From Ipomoea triloba (lineage: Eukaryota; Streptophyta; Magnoliopsida; Solanales; Convolvulaceae), in the NCBI RefSeq assembly GCF_003576645.1, contig NC_044920.1, positions 25,014,676 to 25,078,675 on the forward strand: DNA of 64,000 bases, read 5' to 3'. Position 1 is the stretch's first letter. Every line of letters begins with the position of its first letter. The notes beneath the pieces are model-generated. The model saw nothing but the letters and a program-made list of their open reading frames with translations. It was not told the origin of the DNA and ran no database searches. The position numbers and the translations under genes were made by a program. Below, piece by piece: positions 57,475 to 64,000 of the stretch.

Positions 57475-59025
57475 TTACACATTATTGAAAACCTCTTTGT
57501 AGACAACATTGGAAGTCGCAACACAATCTTGTCCATCCTCGTCTACCGCTAACACCTTCAGGCCATTAGGATGACTGACTCGGGAGAAAGTCACATACAA
57601 CTGATTGTGACTAAAGACCGGTTTTTTTAGCAATAACCCAACGTGAGTTAGTGTTTGGCATTGGCTTTTGTTTATAGTCATGGCATATGCAAGCATCAAC
57701 GGGAATTTTTTACGCTAGAACTTGAAGGGCAATCTCGTATCAGAAGGACTAAGAGACATTCGGGGGATAAGAACTTTGGTCCCTCCATGTGTCCCATTAA
57801 CTATTCTTGCTTTAACAATGTGATCTGCCAATCTTGTGATAATGAGCCGCGTTCCGTTACAAAGACCAAGAGAGTGGTCTATGTTCCGCAATAACATAAC
57901 AGGAGACCGACCTTTAATGTCAATGAATGATTAGGAAGACCCGGCAATCTCAAACAATTTAAGAATTCAGGAATGTGCACTTCTGATAGATTTTCACCGC
58001 CTGATTCTGCCTTACACAAAGAGTCACAGCTTAAATATGTTCGTCCTTCTGCAGTATTCATGTCGCACATGTACTGATTAATTTGATCAATGACATCTAA
58101 AGTCGGTGAGAGGATCGCTCGGCCTTCTAGCTGCGACTCATCGAGCATGCCATATCTCGAGCTTGGGAATGTGCTCTCAACTATAGTTGTTATGGGATCG
58201 TGTCCACACTTCAACAAAAACCTTGCCGGAATATCGATATCAGATGAACCATTGTTTACAACCCCTACAATCCCATCTCCGATGTCTGCAATCAATTTTG
58301 AAAACCAATCAACTGTATGTCTATCTTCCTCTGAAGCTAAGGTTTGTAGTCTCAAGTTCTTGGTCAGCCTTAATACCTTGCAATTTGTCCACAGGTATGA
58401 AGAATTAATAGTTGCTCCGACAACTTCTGGTCTTGTTGCTTTCGGAATAACAGGTAGGATCTGTCTAAAATCGCCGCCCAAAACTACTGTCTTTCCATCA
58501 AAAGTCTTTTCACCACTACCCGGTATGGCGAATCTCAATATGTCCCTCATGATTTTGTCCAAAGCCTCAAAACAGTATTTGTGCGTCATCGGTGCTTCAT
58601 CCCATATTATCAATTTGCTCCTTATTATAAGCTCAGCAAGGTCACTACCTTGCGGTATATTGCACATGGAATCTTCGTTCAAAGAAAGTGGTATAGCAAA
58701 TCTGGAATGCGTCGTTCTGCCTCCCGGCAACAACAAAGATGATATTCCACTGGAAGCAACATTTAGAACAATATCACCGCGGCTCCTTATCAATAATGCC
58801 ATCAATGTACTCCTTGTCATCATCTAATAATCCATATTCGTAACACATATCACTAAACGAATTATGAATGACTCCTGCAACAGTGCGAATATCTTCATGG
58901 CTAAAAGGTCCGCGTACCAAATTTAAGAGACATCTAAGATAGTATAACTCTCCACACCCTTGCGGAACATAGAACAATCGTCCTATGGAGGATCTTAAAC
59001 TGACTTCATTACAGAAATGAGACAT
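57475..59025 (-). pseudogene. Helitron Pif1-type helicase, broken and internally deleted
   Basis: Three minus-strand frames are fragments of one Helitron Rep/helicase C-terminus. 58774-59025 has G-E-L-Y-Y-L-R-C-L-L-N and G-L-L-D-D-D-K-E-Y-I-D. 57879-58823 has L-N-V-A-S-S-G-I-S-S-L-L-L, the Walker B motif I-I-W-D-E-A-P-M and G-G-D-F-R-Q-I-L-P-V. 57475-57897 has T-I-N-K-S-Q-C-Q-T-L and Y-V-T-F-S-R-V. At about 58800 the text jumps from the pre-helicase segment directly to the strand after Walker A, with a frame change, so the P-loop and roughly 150 codons are deleted. Another frameshift lies near 57700-57880. No Rep domain is seen. The element cannot be autonomous. Confidence 0.85.
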
Positions 59026-59689
59026 TGTACTACCGAGTAAGTTTGGTTACATATGGTGGTTGTAAATAGTAAGCAGTTATCAAATTAATGTCACCCTACA
59101 ATTGCTTCATTTTCTTCTTTTTAGGATTTCTTGTTTTAATATTATTGTACTTTTAATATTATTTTATTGTTTTAATTGTTTTAATGTACAATATTTTGGG
59201 CGGGAAATAGGATTTCGTTTTGGAGGATTTTGTTTTTATATATATTTAGATTTGATGATATGTAATACGAAGTATAAGATAAATTTTACTATTTTGTAAT
59301 AATTTGTAAATCACAAAAAATAGATAATTATACTAAATATATTATGTGTGACGGATTTGACTGAGACTATATTGACAAAGTCCTTCCAATATTTTACACA
59401 ATAATTATGATTTTTAATTATATTATAATTATTCAAAATTGTACTGCTGTAAAATTACACAATAATGGTGGTAATTTTCCGGTCATAAATCGTGAATTTT
59501 CTATTAGTGATTTTTAGGGACTTTAGGCACCGGATTAGTAGTGGTTTAGGAAATTAAGGTTATTTTAGTCATAGAATTCCCTCAACCTTCTTCATTCTCC
59601 CCTTTTTTTACCGGCTTATTCGCGTTTGCCTAACCTTCTTCACTAGTACAAAAAGAAACAAATAAATATGACTTTAGGCTAGTTGAAGC

Positions 59690-59968
59690 ACTGACTTGCC
59701 AGAACTCTATGACATGACTGTTGTGAGAGGCCATCGTGAGGTTATTTTTGAGACCGATTGCTCAAATATATTTTATAGCTTCAAGCACCAACGTGAGGGC
59801 TTATCTTATGTGGGTATTATAGTGCGCATATATTTGTGTTTGATGTCCTCCGTTATATTCGTAGGTCTTTAAATGTTGTGACACACTCTTGCCAAGTTTA
59901 TTGGTCACCTCTTTAACACAGTCTGTTGGGATGGAGTTATGTCCGATTGTATTCGTTATGTGATTTAA
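59690..59968 (+). pseudogene. LINE RNase H 3' remnant
   Basis: Reads V-I-F-E-T-D-C-S-N-I in one frame, R-R-S-L-N-V-V-T-H-S in the next, and F-I-G-H-L-F-N-T-V-C-W-D to a stop near 59967. These are the RNase H tail motifs of plant LINEs broken by at least two frameshifts. It differs from the LINE at 19316, so it is a second subfamily. Confidence 0.6.
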
Positions 59969-61830
59969 TAATATTTTTTTATTTTATTTTGCCTCAACTA
60001 AATATAAATAAATATATCATTTAACTATCAATTTAAACTTTTAATTGAAACAGAACTCTTATAACTACCAAATTATAAATAAATAAATAAAAAGAACATA
60101 AATAATTAAATGATACACTAATGTGAAATAAGAACTAAATTATACACAAAGTATGAATTAATATATTCTTAATTAAGCCCAAACAATTATGTATAGATGA
60201 ATTATTAGACTATATATATTAGATTATAAAGTGGGAACAGCATTCATGGGTGTAGAGGGTCTACACCAAGGATTAATAGCCCATAAAAGAAAGGGAATGA
60301 TGGCTAATAATTAAAGCTACATATATACACACACTTTATTTTCATCCAAATCCAATTTCTACTTATTATATTCTTTCATTCATTGCAAACAGTCCACTCA
60401 AGCAAAGGGTATCTTGAATTATAAGCAAAGCTTAATAATAATCCAAATGCAACACCCTGTTCAACATATTCAAATATCTGCAACGGACAACTCACGCCTG
60501 CAACAAAATATATTATATATATTCAATGTTTTTCTGATGCTAAAAACAACATTTTAGACCATTTTTTAAAGTCAGTTTTAATCCAACAAATTGTTACAGT
60601 TGATAACCAAATTAAACAGTTAATTTAATTGTAAGGCTAAAAGATCCGTTTGTATGTCTTGATTGAATGATTAGTTCCGTCTCGCCCTATGATACGCCCT
60701 TAATTATAATTATGTAGCTTAATTAGGAAGAATTAATTATGTTTTGGGAATTAGTAGGATAACTAGGATGGTAATTAGTGGCAGAGAATTATGCATATCA
60801 TAATATATGTTTACCTTGTATAGTTAATATAGTTTTAGTAGGTTAATTATTATAGATTTTAGTAAATTAGTATAAATAGGTCTATTGCATATGTAGATTG
60901 AAAAGCAGATAAATATATTGTTATTCTATTATTTTAACTATTTTTCTTGGAGCTCTCATATGTTCGAAGTATAGATTTAGAGTTTGTCGTGACTCGAATA
61001 CGATTAGGAGTCAGAAACTTACTCGAAAGGTTTCCATCTGTTACGGTACTATCTAGGATGGTAACATCCTATATTATATTGTCGAAGGTAATATTTGAAA
61101 GTGTCTATAACTGATGGACTTAAACCAAGAAAGTAAAAAATTGCTTTCACCTATACCTAAAGGTGTGAAACCCGTTTACAACCAAAACCAGCAAATGACC
61201 ATAATGGAATAAATCAGTCTAAATTGTTCATAACTTACCGGCTCAATCCAAGAAGACACCCTAGACCACTTACACTAAATGTTGAACTTTTAATCTTATG
61301 GTTACAAGCCAACACTCAAACTAACTCGACTGGAGTTGTTTCATTTTGTTTTAATTTTTAAGTGATGAGAAAAACTTACAGTTACTATATCATGTGTGCT
61401 CTCCGAATTTTATAATCAAACGTTAAAATTTCATGGTTGTTAATACAACAGCTGACCAATTTGGTTGGGTTGTCCGATTTGGTTTTATTAATTTATTGTA
61501 TACATGCATTGCTAGTTGCTACCTAAATGGCGATTTAGGTACGACCACATGCGCTGGTGTCAACAATTTTATACTCATAAGAAATGGTGATATGCTGATA
61601 TATGCCCCAACCCACCAAACCAAAGTAAATCTTGACTGAAAGAGACTATGAAAAATCTGGAAAAATCCTGACAGAGAAGAAAGAAAAATTAATCGTGACT
61701 TGGAGCAGAGTGCCTTCGTCTTCCCCAGCTGTGACGCCATTAATGCCCTCGGCTCTCGTGCGCAACAGTTGACCCACCACCCAACCCGTCAACGCGGGCT
61801 GCGGGCTGCCGTCTCAGCTCATCAGCCGAG
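59969..61830. other. Gene-free AT-rich stretch
   Basis: No supported gene. The block at about 60720-61075 with TATA-like TATAAATAGG (near 60870) could be a degenerate LTR; ends and primer site are unclear. The final 100 bases become GC-richer as the promoter of the next gene begins. Confidence 0.5.
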
Positions 61831-61838
61831 TATAAATA
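61831..61838 (+). promoter_or_regulatory. TATA box of sulfotransferase-like gene
   Basis: TATAAATA lies 77 bases upstream of the ATG at 61908. It predicts a start near 61862 and a leader of about 45 bases. Confidence 0.65.
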
Positions 61839-61907
61839 CTGAAGTATAACAATATACGCGCTGCGTAGTATAGGCTATACATAGGGATACCGAGTTTCAC
61901 CTCTGTA

Positions 61908-64000
61908 ATGGCTGAAGAAGTATGTTTCTTCTCAAAGGTCAGTTTTTTATGCTTTGTTCTTTCACTACAGCTTTAATCTCTTGTGGGTTTTTAAGCTGGA
62001 GATTACTGTTAGTAATTTCTTATGACATTGTAAGGTATTGAAGGTTAGAGTTTTAGAATTTGTTTAGTTTCTGGGTGTAATTTTGGTTGTGCAGAAAAGA
62101 AACCAAGATTTACTGTGAATATTAGTGACTGATAAAGGGTTAGCTAATAAATTCTGTAATCTGCCTTTTGCAAATCTTGATATGAAATTGAAATTTAGTA
62201 TTTAGTTTAAGATAGAAGTTAAACAGCCACACTGAGCAGAATCCCTGGGGATTGTTGTTTTATTTGTATTTTTTTTTCTTTTGATTGTATTCATTAGTTT
62301 ACAGTGTTGATTTTGCATTCATATTTCTGAATTATTGTGTATTAGTGCTTAGTAATAATTGACATTCTTGTGCTCTTTCTTATGGATAAGGTTTTGTGTT
62401 TTAAAAACATTGTTCCTTCTGTATGGTTGACAGGACACTCTTATCATAAGACCTCCAAAGAAATCTCCAGCTCTGTTAAGGATGATAGTTGTAGTAGTTG
62501 CTATGGTCTGTGGTGTTTATATCTGCACAGAATGTTTAAAACAGTCTAACACTGACAAAGAAAACAAAATCTTGAACCTTGAAGTGATTGAGAGGCCTTG
62601 TGATGAGCTCGAAACAGATCGATCCCAGATTCCTTATTTACATTATCCAAAGCCAAAAACGTTTAGCAGGTAGGTGTTTCGTTGGTGAAAAAGTTTCTGC
62701 AGCCTATCAATGCGAAGTTTATATCTTTTGTTGTTGTTGTTAGGGCTGAATGCGCGTGCAGCCCTGTTCGGCTCTTTGCAATTCTGTCAATGCAAAGGTC
62801 CGGGAGTGGATGGTTTGAGACACTGTTGAATAGTCATGTGAGCGTAAGCTCCAATGGCGAAATATTCTCGGTTAAGGAGAGGCGAGATAATATTTCTTCT
62901 ATCATGGAGACATTAGATAGAGTTTACAATCTGGATTTGTTTACTAGTGCCTCGAAGAATCACTGTTCAGCTGCGGTTGGCTTCAAATGGATGCTTAACC
63001 AGGTAACTAGCTTAGTAGTATCAGACTTTTATTCCCAAAACAAAAAGACTGATTTAAAGGATGCTTTATATAGTGTGTTGTATTATCTCTTGGACTAGCT
63101 GTAGTATTCTTTGAACATCGTTTTGATCTTTTTCTGTCCTTTCATACACTCAAGTTGCGTTAGATAGAAAATAACAGTTCAATTGGCCCCAGTGCTTGCA
63201 TATTATCCAGTAATTTTTTCATTGGCATGGGAATAGCAATATTCATTGTCATCACCTTCGTATGCTACTCCTCACTTCTTGAAGATGCTATTTGATGGTG
63301 AAAATTCACCCACGATTCTGTAGTGAATTATTCACGTATGGATAATGTTGGGTGGAGGCCGGTAAGGGCCAAGTCCAGTATCATGTGGCTAGGGAGATTG
63401 TTGGGCGGAGGCCAGTAAAGGGCTAAGTGTGGCTATCGAAAATGTGTGGTGGTATAAGGAAATAAAGTTGCCCATTTGCTATGAACTATAGCTTTTGGCT
63501 TAGTGATAAGTGCTTGATCCTAACGAGTGTTATTAGTGCTAGTAACTGTGTTCTCTTGCTTGATGCAGGGGTTGATGGAGCATCACAGAGAAATCGCTGA
63601 ATACTTCAATGAGAAAGGCGTTTCGGTGATATTTCTCTTCCGAAGAAACCTACTCCGCCGAATGGTTTCAGTTCTAGCAAATTCGTATGACCGATATGCT
63701 AAACTCTTGAACGGGACACACAAGTCTCACGTACACTCAGCTGAAGAGGTCTGTCTGCCCGTTCTGTGTTTTGTGCAAAACTCATATCCAGAATCTTATA
63801 CTGTCTAGCTTGATCACTTTATTCGTGTTTTTTAGGCTGGCACTCTTGCTAAATACAAGCCCGCGATCAATACAACGTTGCTGGTGATGGATTTAAAGCG
63901 AATGGATATCGCAGCGGGGGAAGCACTGCAGCACTTCAACAACACACGCCATCTCGTTCTGTACTACGAAGATTTAGTTAGAAACCAAACTGTAAGTACT
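61908..64000 (+). CDS. Membrane-anchored sulfotransferase-like P-loop protein (partial at right edge)
   Basis: Exons 61908-61937, 62434-62669, 62744-63002, 63569-63748 and 63836-63991 join in phase to 287 codons. The last donor GT is at 63992 and the gene continues outside the window. A basic, Pro-rich N-terminus is followed by one membrane helix at about residues 27-45 (M-I-V-V-V-V-A-M-V-C-G-V-Y-I), suggesting a type II anchor in the Golgi or ER. The catalytic domain starts with S-M-Q-R-S-G-S-G-W-F-E-T-L-L-N-S-H (about 103-119), the PAPS 5'-phosphosulfate-binding loop region of sulfotransferases. The later L-Y-Y-E-D-L-V segment fits the same fold. Plant relatives are annotated as P-loop NTPase/NodH-like proteins with no proven substrate. 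Intron 3 carries a dispersed repeat at 63346-63524. Confidence 0.88.
63346..63524. repeat. Dispersed repeat in intron 3 of sulfotransferase-like gene
   Basis: Begins TGTTGGGTGGAGGCC. An internal imperfect duplication repeats TTGGGCGGAGGCCAGTAA after about 50 bases. It ends GCTTTTGGCTTAGTGATAAG-TGCTTGATCCTAAC. Pieces recur at 3769 and 38950. Class unknown. Confidence 0.5.

Noticed and set aside
58090..58827. 245-codon plus-strand frame
   Set aside because: Antisense shadow of the Helitron helicase, whose minus-strand frames carry clear helicase motifs.
60720..61075. Possible LTR with TATAAATAGG
   Set aside because: No defined ends, no primer-binding site and no second copy; left as unassigned.

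Overview
This window is nuclear DNA of a flowering plant, most likely a eudicot. It is AT-rich, its genes have many short exons with GT/AG introns, the protein families are plant-typical (CEP peptide precursors, patatin-like phospholipase, organellar methionine aminopeptidase), and the intergenic DNA is full of SINEs, LINE fragments, MITEs and a Helitron remnant. I cannot name the species. The window opens with a run of 20 G, which is probably a sequencing or assembly artefact.

Genes from left to right: (1) an atypical short-chain dehydrogenase/reductase on the minus strand, 611-2144, five exons, 261 aa; (2) a TMEM131-like type I membrane protein on the minus strand, 8883-13705, three exons, 1302 aa; (3) two CEP (C-terminally encoded peptide) precursors on the minus strand. 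The first is an unusual precursor with eight degenerate CEP cores (28668-29213). The second is a classical single-CEP precursor (38441-38767). (4) An organellar MetAP (MAP1D-like), plus strand, 45904-49446, ten exons, 351 aa; (5) a patatin-like lipid acyl hydrolase, plus strand, 51316-54358, seven exons, 408 aa; (6) a membrane-anchored sulfotransferase-like P-loop protein, plus strand, from 61908, running off the right edge. For all six intron-containing or partial models the exon phases close exactly, so the structures are well supported.

The rest is mobile DNA. At 19262-21100 a foldback element with long inverted arms, flanked by a 12-bp direct repeat, was itself hit by a 5'-truncated LINE that still has an open 394-codon reading frame; the LINE has its own 17-bp target duplication and A-rich tail. 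Mutator-like MITEs with 9-10 bp duplications lie at 17803-18286, 31604-32056 and 45431-45678. There is also a hAT-like MITE (34053-34450), two Stowaway-type MITEs (39176-39268, and 53169-53382 inside a patatin intron), a second SINE type (32186-32333, perfect 16-bp duplication), a Helitron helicase pseudogene with a recognisable 3' terminus (57063-59025), a degenerate copia-like LTR and several LINE tails. One tRNA-type SINE family is present in about ten copies on both strands.

The genes do not form an operon or obvious pathway. The most interesting biology is the CEP pair. One member is canonical. The other is a tandem array of eight short H-S-P-x-I-G-H cores spaced 14-17 residues apart, which has lost the N-terminal half of the usual 15-residue hormone.
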